NCBI GenBank assembly: GCA_039816045.1
Contig: JBCBYB010000025.1
Span: 1 to 64,000 of the forward strand
DNA from: Thermohalobaculum sp039816045
GTDB lineage: Bacteria; Pseudomonadota; Alphaproteobacteria; Rhodobacterales; Rhodobacteraceae
Length of the DNA stretch: 64,000 nucleotides
Direction: 5' to 3'
In this document: positions 55,121 through 64,000 of the stretch, in pieces
How the letters are laid out: every line of letters starts with the position of its first letter
How positions within the stretch are numbered: the stretch's first letter is position 1
Position numbers and translations under genes: made by a program
Notes under the pieces: model-generated
What the model was told of the DNA's origin: nothing
Databases searched by the model: none
Seen by the model: only the letters and a program-made list of their open reading frames with translations

Positions 55121-55455
55121 TGACGATCCGGGTCGATCGCAAGCTCAACTCGGGCGACGTGGTCGATGCCCATACCGATCTCTCCATTCTCCGCGGTCCA
55201 CCCGAGTACGTCTGGTCTGACAATGGCCCCTGACGCTGCGCGCGCGACGGGTGGCCGAGAAGGTGAGAAGCTGGATCACGGCCGTGGGCGCCAGGACCCA
55301 GGCTGCGCGCCCATCGCTGCGCGATGTCAACACCCGCTCCCGCGACGAACTGCTCAACAGCGAGAAGTGGCGCCGCCACTACAACACCGTCCGGCCCCAC
55401 AGCGCCCGCGGCTACCGGCCGCTCGCACCCGAAGCCATCATCCCCGTTGACCTGA
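55121..55455 (+). mobile_element. IS3-family OrfB (integrase) remnant
   Basis: First frame IRVDRKLNSGDVVDAHTDLS and PPEYVWSDNGP (the second catalytic Asp block), then a shift and VRSWITAVGAR, RDELLNSEKWRRHYNTVRPH and SARGYRPLAPEAI. These are consecutive blocks of IS3 OrfB, with internal deletion and frameshift. Inactive. Confidence 0.85.
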
Positions 55456-55539
55456 GGCCAGTGATGCACAAACAGTTCAATCGAACCTCTCAATGGGCGC
55501 AGTCCAGAACGCCTCGCCGGGCCGATCCCGTCCGCGCGG

Positions 55540-55626
55540 TCGGTACAGCTCATCGACCGACGCTCCCGCCTTGTGCTCTTTGATGACCGCTGAGACCGGA
55601 ACATCGCTGAATCGGCAGCCCCTCAT
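55540..55626 (-). mobile_element. IS3-family OrfA scrap
   Basis: Minus-strand MRGCRFSDVPVSAVIKEHKA then GASVDELYR resembles the start of IS3 OrfA (usual MRKSRFSEEQIIAILKEHEA...ELCRKHG). It is in opposite orientation to the neighbouring OrfB piece, so it belongs to another insertion or an inverted part. Confidence 0.65.
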
Positions 55627-56094
55627 AGGATTCCCCCTTCGCCCAAACAAAGGCAGAACATCCAGCCCGCAACACCCCGAACATCGGAGGGAAGACCAGC
55701 GGCGACGAAAGCGTCGGTCCTGGCGATCTGGCGGAACCGCCGACGCACGGCGGACGACGCGCCCTCCTTGCGCTCGGAACAGTCGCAGACAGGAATGCGC
55801 ATTTCGATGTCTTGCTGGCCGAGCCTTTCGGAGGTGCCGGAGGCCGCGTCCGAGACCAGCGACCCCAAGTGCAGGCAAAAGCTGTCCCGGGTGCGCCTAA
55901 CCGAGCACGGACGGCGCGCACCAAGGCCTGCTTGATCGGAGTGGCCGCGTGGTTACCGACAATGATCGCGGTTTCCAAGTCGACCAAACACCTGGTGCCT
56001 TAGGCGGGCAAGGGCACGCGGCCCTTGAACGGGGTCTTCCATGCAGCAGGGTCTGCAGGACGGGGAAGTCTGTTTCCGACCCAGGGCGCAAAGC

Positions 56095-56250
56095 CCGGCA
56101 GACGATACAGACGTACCGTCGCTGGAATAGGACGCAGGGCGGTACGGGCGCTGAGCCGGTGAAGGAGCGGATGAGGCTGCTGACGGAGAACAAGCGGCTG
56201 CGACGGGAGGTCTCGAACTTCATCCTGGAAAAGCTGAAGGCCGCACGGTG
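56095..56250 (+). mobile_element. IS3-family OrfA C-terminal scrap
   Basis: Plus frame QTIQTYRRWNRTQGGTGAEP, VKERMRLLTENKRLRREVSN and FILEKLKAA matches the end of IS3 OrfA, including the leucine-zipper-like part (usual YRWRKEYGGM...ENxRLRRAVSDLTLDKxIL). It lies in the same open frame that later becomes the histidine kinase, which is why the kinase frame looks over-long. Confidence 0.7.
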
Positions 56251-56446
56251 CCCTCGGCCGCTGACCGAAGGCACCGGAAACCATCGTGCAGATGGAGGTG
56301 ACCCCAAGTTGGCACGCCGACGATCAAGGGCGAAGACCGGTCCTGCGGATCTCCGCAGAGCAGGGCTTTTTGGCCGGATCCACAACGATTGCCGTCGTCG
56401 GACCGCGTTTGTAATGCTCGGCAACCCCGGTCTGCTGGAGACGAAG

Positions 56447-58180
56447 ATGGACGTGACGAAAACTTCGTTCCCACACGACGAAGAGGTGCCCCAGAACATG
56501 CGGGCGGGCGTCTTGATTGCGCTCTTCCTCACCTTCATCGGGGCGACGGCTGGGACTTACATCGGCGCTTTGCAGGTATTCGGGGGTCAAGCTGAATCCT
56601 TCGCGCGGAGCCAGCATGCGCTCTATCTGCGCTCTCTGAACGAGGCGGTTGGACAGCATCAACACTTGCCCTTTGTGATTGCACAGAACCCCGTCATCGC
56701 GGACCGCATGGCGACCGGTGACACCGACCGTCTGAACGAGATGCTCCGCAGCTTCGCCGAGGCCGCAGAACTGGAGGCGATCTATGTTATGGGGCTTGAC
56801 GGTCGCGTCGTGGCGGCTTCGAACCACGCGGAACCGACGACCTTCGTGGGACAGAACTACGGCTTTCGACCCTATTTCCAAGGGGCCTTGCGGGGCGAGC
56901 ATAGCGACTACTTTGCAATCGGTGCGACCACTGGGCGGCCGGGCTATTTTGTTGCGGAACCGCTGCGCGACGAGGAAGGCGGACTGATCGGTGTGATTGC
57001 CATCAAGCTCGACGTCAGCGAACTGCAGCAGTCTTGGGAGGAGCGTGGCGAGTATGTCCTCGCGACGAACTCCGACGGGATTGTCGTGCTCGCCTCGAAC
57101 CCGGCCTGGCTTTATCGCACGATCTCGGAGCCAGGGGACGAGCGGCGGAGCGAGATCAAGGAGAGCCGGCAATTCGGGGCTGAGCCGCTTACGCCCATGG
57201 ACTGGGTGGCGAAGTCCGATGGCCGAATTCTCCTGCTCGGAGAGACCTTCGTCGGCACCTCAGGCAACACTGACCTTCTGCGGTGGACGGTTCATTACCT
57301 CACGCCTGAGTCGATGGTCCTGCGTCAAACGTTGATCGCAACCGGTGTGTTAGGGGCTTTGATCGCGGTGCTGATCGGCTTCGCGGCTTTCATCCGGTCG
57401 CGCCGGATCGAAGCGGCCTTGGCCCTGTCTCAGCGGCATCGCAAAGAACTGCTCGCGGCAAACGAGCAGTTGGTCAACGCCCAGGACGAGCTTGCCCGAA
57501 ACTCCAAGCTCGCCGCGCTCGGCCATCTTGCCGCGTCGGTAACGCACGAATTGGGGCAGCCGATCTCTGCGCTGAAAAGCCACCTCTTCGCGGCTGAAAT
57601 CGGCAACGAGATCACCTCGCAGGAGACGTTGGGCAGTCTGCATCGCCTGGTGGACCGGATGGAGAGGATCACGAAGCAACTTCGGTTCTTTGCTCGGAGG
57701 TCGGACGACGAGTTCACGCCCATGGATGTCGGAACGGTCGTGTCAGAGGCGATTGCGCTTATGCAGCACGACTTTGATGCCGCCGAGGCAAAGGTGCGTT
57801 GGATACCGCCTGAAGTGCCATGCAGGGTGACGGGGAACCAGCTGCAGTTGGAGCAAGTTATGGTCAATCTGCTGCGCAACGCGCTGGACGCATCGCTCGG
57901 GGAGGACCAGGCGGAGATCACGTTGCACTGCCGACGTGCCAAGGGAGATGTGGTCATCGCGGTGTCTGATGGCGGCCGTGGTCTTGGCGGTCGGACGATC
58001 GAGACGCTGCAGGAGCCGTTTTTCACCACACGGTCGTCAGGGGACGGCATGGGCCTCGGTCTGGCGATCACGGCCGAGATCATCCGAGCCCATGGCGGCA
58101 CCCTTTCGGCGCGCGATGGAGCGGAAGGCGGGGCGGTCTTCGAGATCGCCCTCCCTGAAACCCGAGAGGGGACGGAATGA
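56447..58180 (+). CDS. DctB-like sensor histidine kinase
   Basis: 577 residues from ATG 56447, GGAG six bases upstream; the open frame begins at 55949 but that part is IS debris. Membrane helix at about 17-38, a periplasmic double-PAS (dCACHE) sensor (about 40-290; YVMGLDGRVVAASNHAEPTT, GRPGYFVAEPL), second helix about 295-318, H-box HLAASVTHELGQPISALKSH, N-box MVNLLRNALDAS, G boxes DGGRGL and GMGLGLAI. The layout is that of DctB, which senses C4-dicarboxylates and related acids. Translationally coupled to the response regulator (ATGA overlap) and followed by a TAXI-TRAP transporter, the probable target. Confidence 0.85.
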   Translation: MDVTKTSFPHDEEVPQNMRAGVLIALFLTFIGATAGTYIGALQVFGGQAESFARSQHALYLRSLNEAVGQHQHLPFVIAQNPVIADRMATGDTDRLNEMLRSFAEAAELEAIYVMGLDGRVVAASNHAEPTTFVGQNYGFRPYFQGALRGEHSDYFAIGATTGRPGYFVAEPLRDEEGGLIGVIAIKLDVSELQQSWEERGEYVLATNSDGIVVLASNPAWLYRTISEPGDERRSEIKESRQFGAEPLTPMDWVAKSDGRILLLGETFVGTSGNTDLLRWTVHYLTPESMVLRQTLIATGVLGALIAVLIGFAAFIRSRRIEAALALSQRHRKELLAANEQLVNAQDELARNSKLAALGHLAASVTHELGQPISALKSHLFAAEIGNEITSQETLGSLHRLVDRMERITKQLRFFARRSDDEFTPMDVGTVVSEAIALMQHDFDAAEAKVRWIPPEVPCRVTGNQLQLEQVMVNLLRNALDASLGEDQAEITLHCRRAKGDVVIAVSDGGRGLGGRTIETLQEPFFTTRSSGDGMGLGLAITAEIIRAHGGTLSARDGAEGGAVFEIALPETREGTE

Positions 58181-59517
58181 CCAAGGGCACGATCCTGGTT
58201 GTCGATGATGATCGAGAGATGCGGATCTCGCTCTCTCACTTGCTCGACAAAGCTGGCTATACTGTGGTTGTGGCCAGCAACGGCGCGGAAGCGCTGAAGG
58301 CGCTCCGGAATTCGGAAACGGATGTCGTACTCTCGGATGTTCGAATGCCGACCATGGACGGGCTGGAGTTTCAGCGGCGCGCCGCGAACGTAACGTCCGT
58401 GCCGATCGTCTTGTTCTCGGCCCATGGAGACATTCCGCTGGCGGTGGAGGCGATCCAGAACGGTGCCTACAACTTTCTAGAAAAGCCCTTCGATCCCCGC
58501 CGCATGGTGACGCTCCTGGGCAATGCCGTAAGGTTCAAGCGTCTGCTCGACCGCACCGAACGCCTAGAGCAACGCCTGTCGGCGTTGACGGATCTTGAGC
58601 AGATCCTGATCGGTGACAACCCTTCGGTCGTCGCGGTTCGCAAAGACGTCCTGAACTTCGCCGAAACGGCTGCGAACGTCCTCGTGACGGGCGAAACCGG
58701 CACGGGCAAGGAGTTGGTGGCCCGCGCGCTGCATGATCTCGGCAAGGGACCCGGAGCTCCCTTTGTGGCAGTCAACTGTGCGGCTATCCCGCCGGATCGT
58801 TTCGAGGAAGCGGTTTTCGGCAGTGCCGACCAACCGGGGGGCCTGATGCGCCGTGCGGACGGCGGCACGCTTTTCCTCGACGAGCTGAGCTCGATGCCGG
58901 TCGAAACGCAGTCCAAGTTCCTGCGCGTGATTGAAACGCGGGTGTGCGAGCCAATCGGCGGCGCCGCACCTGTCGAGGTGGACGTGCGGCTGGTCAGTGC
59001 GATGTCTCAGGATCCACAGGAGGCGGTGGCGCAGGGCCTATTGCGCCAGGATCTCCTGTTCCGGCTCAACACTCTCATGATCGAGCTGCCGAACCTGGCG
59101 GATCGCGGAGACGATGTCCTCCTGCTCTTTCACCACTACCTGGGCCGCCTGGCCTCAGTTTATCAGATCACGGTTCCGGAGCTGTCGGCGTCGGACTACT
59201 CTGCGTTGCTGGCGCATGACTGGCCCGGCAACGTGCGCGAGTTACAAAGCGTTGCCGAAAGGTTTGTTCTGGCTTCCCGGCATGGCGGGGGAAAGGTTCA
59301 TACGGCCATCCAAGGCGGCACCGAGGCGCCAGAGATACCGTCGACACTGCGCGAGGCCGTCGCCGCGTTCGAGCGACAGCTCATCGCGCAAGCGATATCG
59401 TCCAACGCCGGGCGGATGGACAACGCCGCTGCTCAACTCGGCATTGGACGCCGCACGCTCAACGAAAAGATCGTCAAACTGGGCATCGACAAATCGGATC
59501 TGCTTGAGGGTGACTGA
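58177..59517 (+). CDS. DctD/NtrC-like response regulator lacking GAFTGA
   Basis: 446 residues from ATG 58177. Receiver domain with Asp54 in VVLSDVRMPTMDG; AAA+ domain with Walker A TGETGTGKELVARAL (about 171-180), Walker B TLFLDELSSMPV, and arginine-finger region; C-terminal Fis-type helix-turn-helix (NAAAQLGIGRRTLNEKIVKL). The sigma-54 contact loop GAFTGA is absent: the sequence goes from EEAVFGSADQPGG straight to LMRRADGGTLFLDE. Regulators without this loop, such as Rhodobacter capsulatus NtrC, activate sigma-70 promoters. So this protein probably does not work with sigma-54. Likely target is the TAXI-TRAP operon 117 bases downstream. Confidence 0.86.
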   Translation: MTKGTILVVDDDREMRISLSHLLDKAGYTVVVASNGAEALKALRNSETDVVLSDVRMPTMDGLEFQRRAANVTSVPIVLFSAHGDIPLAVEAIQNGAYNFLEKPFDPRRMVTLLGNAVRFKRLLDRTERLEQRLSALTDLEQILIGDNPSVVAVRKDVLNFAETAANVLVTGETGTGKELVARALHDLGKGPGAPFVAVNCAAIPPDRFEEAVFGSADQPGGLMRRADGGTLFLDELSSMPVETQSKFLRVIETRVCEPIGGAAPVEVDVRLVSAMSQDPQEAVAQGLLRQDLLFRLNTLMIELPNLADRGDDVLLLFHHYLGRLASVYQITVPELSASDYSALLAHDWPGNVRELQSVAERFVLASRHGGGKVHTAIQGGTEAPEIPSTLREAVAAFERQLIAQAISSNAGRMDNAAAQLGIGRRTLNEKIVKLGIDKSDLLEGD

Positions 59518-59633
59518 TCGCAGAACCGGGTCCTGCGGAACACCGCAAGGCGATATGGTCGACGCGCGCGAATTTGCTCATATTTGGCCTTAGGTGTGGA
59601 ACCTAAAGCTGAACCATCTAAAGGGAGGCTACC

Positions 59634-60629
59634 ATGTCGTACTTCAAGGCGCTCACGCTGAGCGCGGCTATCGCCATGTCCGGGACGATCGCCCTGGCCG
59701 AGTCCAAGGACTATGTGCTGAACACGGCGTCCACCGGCGGCACTTATCATCCGGTTGGCACCGCGATCTCGACCCTGTCGAAGGTCAAGCTGCTGCCGAA
59801 GCAGAAGTTCTCGCTCACGGCGGTCAACTCAGCCGGTTCGGGGGCAAACGTCCAGGCCCTTGGCGCAGGCACGGCGGACTTCGCGATCCTGCAGGGGCTA
59901 TTCGGGTCTTATGCAGCGACCGGCACCGGTCCGATCACCGAGCCGCAGGAGAACCTGCGCTCGGTCACGATGCTTTGGCAGAACGTCGAGCAGTTTGTCG
60001 TTCCGACCTCTAAGGTCAGCAGCGGAACCATGTCGGACTTTGTCGCGCTTAAAGGCTCGACCGCCGGCATGGGCAAGCAGAACTCGGGGACCATCGGCTC
60101 GAACACGGTTCTCCTCTCGGGCCTCGGCGTCGATATCGAGAGTGACTTCGATCTTGTCTATGCCGGCTACGGCCCCACAGCGGATGCTCTGGCGAATGGA
60201 CAGGCGGTTGCGGCCGGCCTGCCGTCCGGTCCGCCGACCGGCGCGATCACCAAGCTGATGGCAACGAATGAAGGCGAGTTCACCATCCTCGATGTGACGG
60301 CGGAAGAACTCGCGGCCATGGACGGCGGGCGCAATCTTTGGGTGCCTTACACCATCGCGGCAGGCACCTATCCGGGCCAGGACAAAGATGTGAACACCAT
60401 CGCTCAGCCGAACTTCCTCGCCGTTAATGCGGATGTCGACGAGGAGCACGTCTACATGCTCACCAAAACGATGTACGAGAACCTGCCGTTCCTGCAGGCG
60501 ATCCACCCAGCGACGAATGCGATGGCAGTCGAGAAAGCCATGGCCGGTCTCCCGGTGCCGCTGCACCCCGGTGCGCAGCGCTACTACGAGGAAGTCGGAC
60601 TGTCGATCCCTGACCACCTCAAAAACTGA
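59634..60629 (+). CDS. TAXI-family TRAP transporter substrate-binding protein
   Basis: 331 residues from ATG 59634, RBS AAAGGGAGG. Signal peptide MSYFKALTLSAAIAMSGTIA ending ALA. Family pattern: LNTASTGGTYHPVGTAISTL, VNSAGSGANVQALGAGTADF, AGMGKQNSGTIGSNTVLL. TAXI proteins bind glutamate, 2-oxoglutarate or other small organic acids in the periplasm. Followed by the fused TRAP membrane subunit; preceded by a two-component system. No sigma-54 (GG-N10-GC) promoter was noted between the regulator and this gene. Confidence 0.88.
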   Translation: MSYFKALTLSAAIAMSGTIALAESKDYVLNTASTGGTYHPVGTAISTLSKVKLLPKQKFSLTAVNSAGSGANVQALGAGTADFAILQGLFGSYAATGTGPITEPQENLRSVTMLWQNVEQFVVPTSKVSSGTMSDFVALKGSTAGMGKQNSGTIGSNTVLLSGLGVDIESDFDLVYAGYGPTADALANGQAVAAGLPSGPPTGAITKLMATNEGEFTILDVTAEELAAMDGGRNLWVPYTIAAGTYPGQDKDVNTIAQPNFLAVNADVDEEHVYMLTKTMYENLPFLQAIHPATNAMAVEKAMAGLPVPLHPGAQRYYEEVGLSIPDHLKN

Positions 60630-60702
60630 GGGGCAGAAAGACCGACGTGGCGGCCTGGGTGACCGGGCCGTCGCGAGCATGCTCTGGGGAGGGCGTCGAG
60701 AG

Positions 60703-62898
60703 ATGGACGAGAACGACACGGCGAACCCGCGCGGTGCGGCGCTCGATTTGGCCGACAAGGACCGACGGTCGCTGGTTTTGATCGCGATGGTCGTGGCGTT
60801 CGGCCTTTGGCACGTCGCGACAAACGTCTACCTGCTCGAGCCCGGCCTTTGGCAAAACGCGATCCATTTCGCAGGCTTCGCGTTCATGACCTCTATCCTG
60901 CACAGTCCCTTTGGCTCCAGGGCGGGCAGCCGTTTCGCCTGGACCTTCGATATCGCTTACGGTGTTGTCGTGTCGGCGGCGGCATTCTGGGTCGCCGGGG
61001 CCGAGAGCGCGATCTACGAACGCTCCCTCGCTGTTACCGGTCAGGGCTGGCAGCTGAACGCACTCGATTGGGCCGCAGGTTTCATCCTGATCGCCGCCGC
61101 CATCGATCTCTCGCGCCGCCTCTCGGGCTGGGTGATCCCGATCCTCGTCATCCTGTCTCTCAGCTACATTCTGTTCATGGGCAGTTGGATGCCCGGCGTC
61201 TTCCGCGCGGCGAGCCTGCCGCTGGACGATGTGATGTTCCGGACCCTCTATAACGACGAGGGGCTGTTCGGGATCCTTGCTACGATCTCCTCAACCAATA
61301 TCGCGATGTTCATGATCTTCGGCGGGTTCCTGGTTGTCTCCGGCGCCAGCAGTTTCGTGATCGAACTCGCGAAGGTCGTTGCGGGACGCATCAAGGGCGG
61401 TGCGGCTTTCGTCGCCGTTCTTGCCTCGGCTCTGACGGGTACGATTTCCGGCTCAGCGGTTGCAAACACGGCATCGACCGGCGTGATCACAATCCCGCTG
61501 ATGAAGGCCAACGGATTTCGCCCACAATTCGCTGCGGGGGTTGAGGCCGCTGCCTCCACCGGCGGGCAACTTATGCCACCGATTATGGGCGCAGGGGCCT
61601 TCGTGATGGCGAGCTACACGTCGATTCCCTATGGCACCATCGTCGCCGTCTCGATCGTGCCGGCCATTCTCTATTTCCTCTCGGTGGCGTTCATCGTCCG
61701 CATTGAGGCGGTCAAATACGATGCCGGCGCCGAGATCGACATGACAGTCGACAGAGGCAAGCTGGTTTCGGGCGGACTGGTCTTCGTCATCCCACTGACG
61801 GTGATGATTTGGCTGCTGCTAACCGGTGTCACGCCGGCCTTTGCGGCCTGCTGGGCGACCGCGTCGCTGATCGTCACATCCTGGACCACGCGCTTGCTGG
61901 CCGCGTTTCTGCCTGCGGATCTGTTCAAGCCGGTTGTGATGGGGCCTGCCAAGATCACCGAAGCGCTCATCGCGGGGGTCCGGGCGGCGGTGATGGCCGC
62001 GATCCTCCTCGTGACGATCGGGATCATGAACAACGCCATCGTCACGAGCGGTGTCGGCAACGGGTTCTCGTTGATGATTGCGCAGTGGTCACAGGGCTCT
62101 CTGGCGCTTGCGATCCTGCTGATCGCGATCGCCTCCCTGGTTCTGGGAATGGGGCTGCCGGTCACCGCGGCCTACATCATCTTAGCCATCCTGACGGCTC
62201 CTGCGCTGGCAGGCCTGATGGCCGACGGCATCATCGTCGAACAGCTGGTCGCTGGGATCTCAGACCCTGCAAAGTCAGCGCTGTTCTTCCTGGTCGATCA
62301 TCCAAACGCGGCCAAAGTGGCCGAGGGAATGAGCCGGGCAGAGGCCTGGGACATGATGGCGTCCGTGCCGTTCGAGCTCGCCGTCACGATCCGTCCGGCG
62401 CTCGTGGACCCCGCCATTGCGGCCACCTTCCTGCTGACGGCGCACCTCATCATCTATTGGCTGAGCCAGGATTCCAACGTCACACCGCCGGTCTGCCTCG
62501 CAGCCTTTGCTGCCGCTGGCATCGCTGGATCCCGGCCCATGGCAACCGGCTTTGAAAGCTGGAAGATCGCAAAGGGCCTCTACATCGTGCCGCTGATGTT
62601 TGCCTACACGCCTCTGATCTCTGGATCGTTCTTGGAGGTTATGCAGGTTGGCGCCTTCGGTCTTTTCGGCATCTACGCAGTCAATGCCCTCATTCAGCGC
62701 TACAGCGAAGGTCCGATCGGTGTTATCGACGCCGTGGTTTTGACGGTGGGAGCAGCACTCGCGTTCTGGCCGCTGGAAATAGTGCTCAATCTCGCGGGCG
62801 CCGCTTTGGTCAGCACTGTGATCGTCCTCTCGCATGGGCGGCGCAGGAGGGAGGACAAGAAGGACACCACAACTTCGTTTGGCGGGGTGGGCGCGTAG
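60703..62898 (+). CDS. Fused TRAP transporter permease (DctQM type)
   Basis: 731 residues from ATG 60703 (MDENDTANPRGAALDLADKD), GGAGGG ten bases upstream; ATG 60679 is an alternative. N-terminal helices of the small DctQ-like subunit, then the large subunit with the DctM signatures (ISGSAVANTASTGVITIPLM; EAAASTGGQLMPPIMGAGAF; LVLGMGLPVTAAYIILAILT). About 18 membrane helices. It forms a sodium-driven carrier with the TAXI binding protein. The C-terminus ends in a charged tail. No terminator hairpin was picked out after it. Confidence 0.9.
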   Translation: MDENDTANPRGAALDLADKDRRSLVLIAMVVAFGLWHVATNVYLLEPGLWQNAIHFAGFAFMTSILHSPFGSRAGSRFAWTFDIAYGVVVSAAAFWVAGAESAIYERSLAVTGQGWQLNALDWAAGFILIAAAIDLSRRLSGWVIPILVILSLSYILFMGSWMPGVFRAASLPLDDVMFRTLYNDEGLFGILATISSTNIAMFMIFGGFLVVSGASSFVIELAKVVAGRIKGGAAFVAVLASALTGTISGSAVANTASTGVITIPLMKANGFRPQFAAGVEAAASTGGQLMPPIMGAGAFVMASYTSIPYGTIVAVSIVPAILYFLSVAFIVRIEAVKYDAGAEIDMTVDRGKLVSGGLVFVIPLTVMIWLLLTGVTPAFAACWATASLIVTSWTTRLLAAFLPADLFKPVVMGPAKITEALIAGVRAAVMAAILLVTIGIMNNAIVTSGVGNGFSLMIAQWSQGSLALAILLIAIASLVLGMGLPVTAAYIILAILTAPALAGLMADGIIVEQLVAGISDPAKSALFFLVDHPNAAKVAEGMSRAEAWDMMASVPFELAVTIRPALVDPAIAATFLLTAHLIIYWLSQDSNVTPPVCLAAFAAAGIAGSRPMATGFESWKIAKGLYIVPLMFAYTPLISGSFLEVMQVGAFGLFGIYAVNALIQRYSEGPIGVIDAVVLTVGAALAFWPLEIVLNLAGAALVSTVIVLSHGRRRREDKKDTTTSFGGVGA

Positions 62899-63139
62899 TC
62901 TCTTCAGCTCTGTATCATTCGGTTGAGCTGCTTCCGTTGAAAGACTCCCGCTCGATTGAGTGGCAAGCCGCTGATTCAACTCTTCCTGCAGGGAGAGATT
63001 GGCGGTAGCGGGACCGAGGCCGGAAGCGCAAGTTGCCCTATTTTACGGGTCCTCGTTTGGGGGTCATGTCCAGCAGAATCATCTTCTTCGGTCGATCCGA
63101 AGCTGCTGAACCGGACGCTTTCGCAGGGGTAGTGCTTTG

Positions 63140-63396
63140 GCATCCGGTCAGAGCGGCGGCTCTGCGAAGAGGTGCATCTGAACCTCACCTACCGCTGTTT
63201 CTGCTGTCTCGACCTGACGGACCGCATCCCGGAACACTCGACCTTCGCGAAAACGTCGCGCAACGGCGGGCGCGAACCGTCGCGTGGTCGGTTCCGCGAG
63301 AGTGATCATCTCCGCCATCTGCTCAAAGGGGCGGTCGCGCGAAGCATTGAAGGGGGTTTGGTCGGTGGCCAGGGCTTTGTATTCAACGCCAGCTAG
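63140..63396 (+). mobile_element. IS1182/IS5-like transposase middle fragment
   Basis: Plus frame GIRSERRLCEEVHLNLTYRC, FCCLDLTDRIPEHSTFAKTS and FRESDHLRHLL matches the central block of the same transposase group as the 54630-54782 fragment (usual SERRLVEEIxxNLAYRWFxGL ... IPDHSTFSKNRxxRF). It ends at a stop at 63396. 62899-63139 and 63397-63700 show no gene. Confidence 0.7.
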
Positions 63397-63756
63397 ACCA
63401 GTGCAGATGTCCAGTAACAGATCTCCAGTAACCCGGAGGACGGGGCGGCCCGCGACGGAAGCAGGCCGAACTCTCTTCGCCCGCCTTAAACGCATTTTTG
63501 GGTGGCCTCAGGTTAACAAGGCCCTGCGGCGTTCAAACCGATTTTGCCCTCGCAGCCATCTCTCAATACCGCCGAAAACTGGAAAATCTCAAGTCAATGC
63601 TGCCGGCCACCGAATGAACGGGGATCAGGATCTCCATATTGAAGAAAATCAATGCCGTGGCTCAAACAAAGGGATCTATATACTCAGCTAGCCACTTTTT
63701 CTTAGCGCGGCGAGCCGGGATGGCTGGTTATATCCCCATACGGAGGGGGTATCACG

Positions 63757-64000
63757 ATGCCGAAACGGCCCAAGCCCGAGACCCTGGGCACCTTCGAGTT
63801 CTTCCAGAGGTTCCCGAACAAGAAAGCCGCGCGCAAGCACTTTGAGGCACAGCGCTGGGGCGACACGCCGGTCTGTGGGCACTGCGGGAGCGTCGAAGTG
63901 ACTGAGTGCAAGCACAACAAGCCGATGCCCTATCGCTGCAAGGGCTACCGTAAGCACGTCAGCGTCCGCACTGGCATGGTTCTGGCCGAAAGCCGCCTCC
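63757..64000 (+). CDS. IS1595-family transposase, 3' end outside window
   Basis: 81 codons from ATG 63757 behind GGAGGGGG; still open at the window edge. N-terminal part of an ISXO2-like transposase: ETLGTFEFFQRFPNKKAARK, then a zinc ribbon TPVCGHCGSVEVTECKHNKP and PYRCKGYRKHVSVRTG. The usual second CxxC of the ribbon (YRCKxCRKxFSV) is here CxxY, so one metal ligand is lost. The catalytic DDE part is not visible. GGTTATATCCCCATACGG just upstream may belong to the element's end, but the inverted repeat cannot be checked without the other end. Confidence 0.8.
   Translation, partial: MPKRPKPETLGTFEFFQRFPNKKAARKHFEAQRWGDTPVCGHCGSVEVTECKHNKPMPYRCKGYRKHVSVRTGMVLAESRL

Noticed and set aside
55949..56446. 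Long N-terminal extension of the histidine kinase
   Set aside because: It contains IS3 OrfA homology and no start signal; ATG 56447 has a ribosome binding site and precedes the first membrane helix.

Overview
The window looks like chromosome or large replicon DNA of a marine alphaproteobacterium, most likely a Rhodobacteraceae (roseobacter-type) organism. The basis is inference: high G+C coding bias, BCCT plus ProVWX betaine uptake, a CaiD-type carnitinyl-CoA dehydratase, TRAP/TAXI and Dpp transporters, secreted RTX proteins, and an arsJ-gapdh arsenic cassette. No rRNA, tRNA or CRISPR array was seen.

Layout. 1-750 is an AT-rich, broken ATPase gene, clearly foreign. 879-8083 (minus) holds a Tas-type aldo/keto reductase and a ~2000-residue G8/beta-helix surface protein. 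8.5-18.2 kb is a betaine block: DUF3592 protein, proX, proW, proV, a DUF1989-GcvT fusion gene interrupted by an in-frame TAG, a divergent LacI regulator with two mirror-image palindromes between them, and a BCCT carrier. 18.4-19.8 kb has a Usp protein and two hypothetical genes. 20.0-22.9 kb is an RTX/cadherin/DUF4214 protein. 23.1-24.4 kb is caiD plus a hot-dog thioesterase. 24.4-27.6 kb (minus) is an arsenic operon arsRC(fusion)-gapdh-arsJ. 28.3-31.6 kb carries a LysR regulator, a DUF4437 protein and a membrane class III nucleotide cyclase.

31.6-33.1 kb is a scar zone with an IS110 remnant, an unknown gene with a possible broken 3' extension, and perfect palindromes. 33.1-47.8 kb is a catabolic island: a minus operon (Zn-dependent amidase, GNAT, beta-hydroxyacid dehydrogenase, aldehyde dehydrogenase; three consecutive 4-base overlaps) diverging from a plus operon (dppABCDF-type importer, MlrC-type M81 metallopeptidase), followed by an M20 amidohydrolase and an EamA exporter. 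The likely theme is import and hydrolysis of a peptide-like or N-acyl compound and oxidation of the product; the substrate is unknown.

48.6-54.1 kb is a giant RTX protein with internal DNA-level tandem repeats. 54.1-56.4 kb is an IS graveyard (IS1182/IS5-like and IS3 fragments, a CoA-transferase scrap). 56.4-62.9 kb is a DctB/DctD-like two-component system, whose regulator lacks GAFTGA, next to a TAXI-type TRAP transporter. 63.1-64.0 kb holds another IS remnant and the start of an IS1595-family transposase cut by the window edge.
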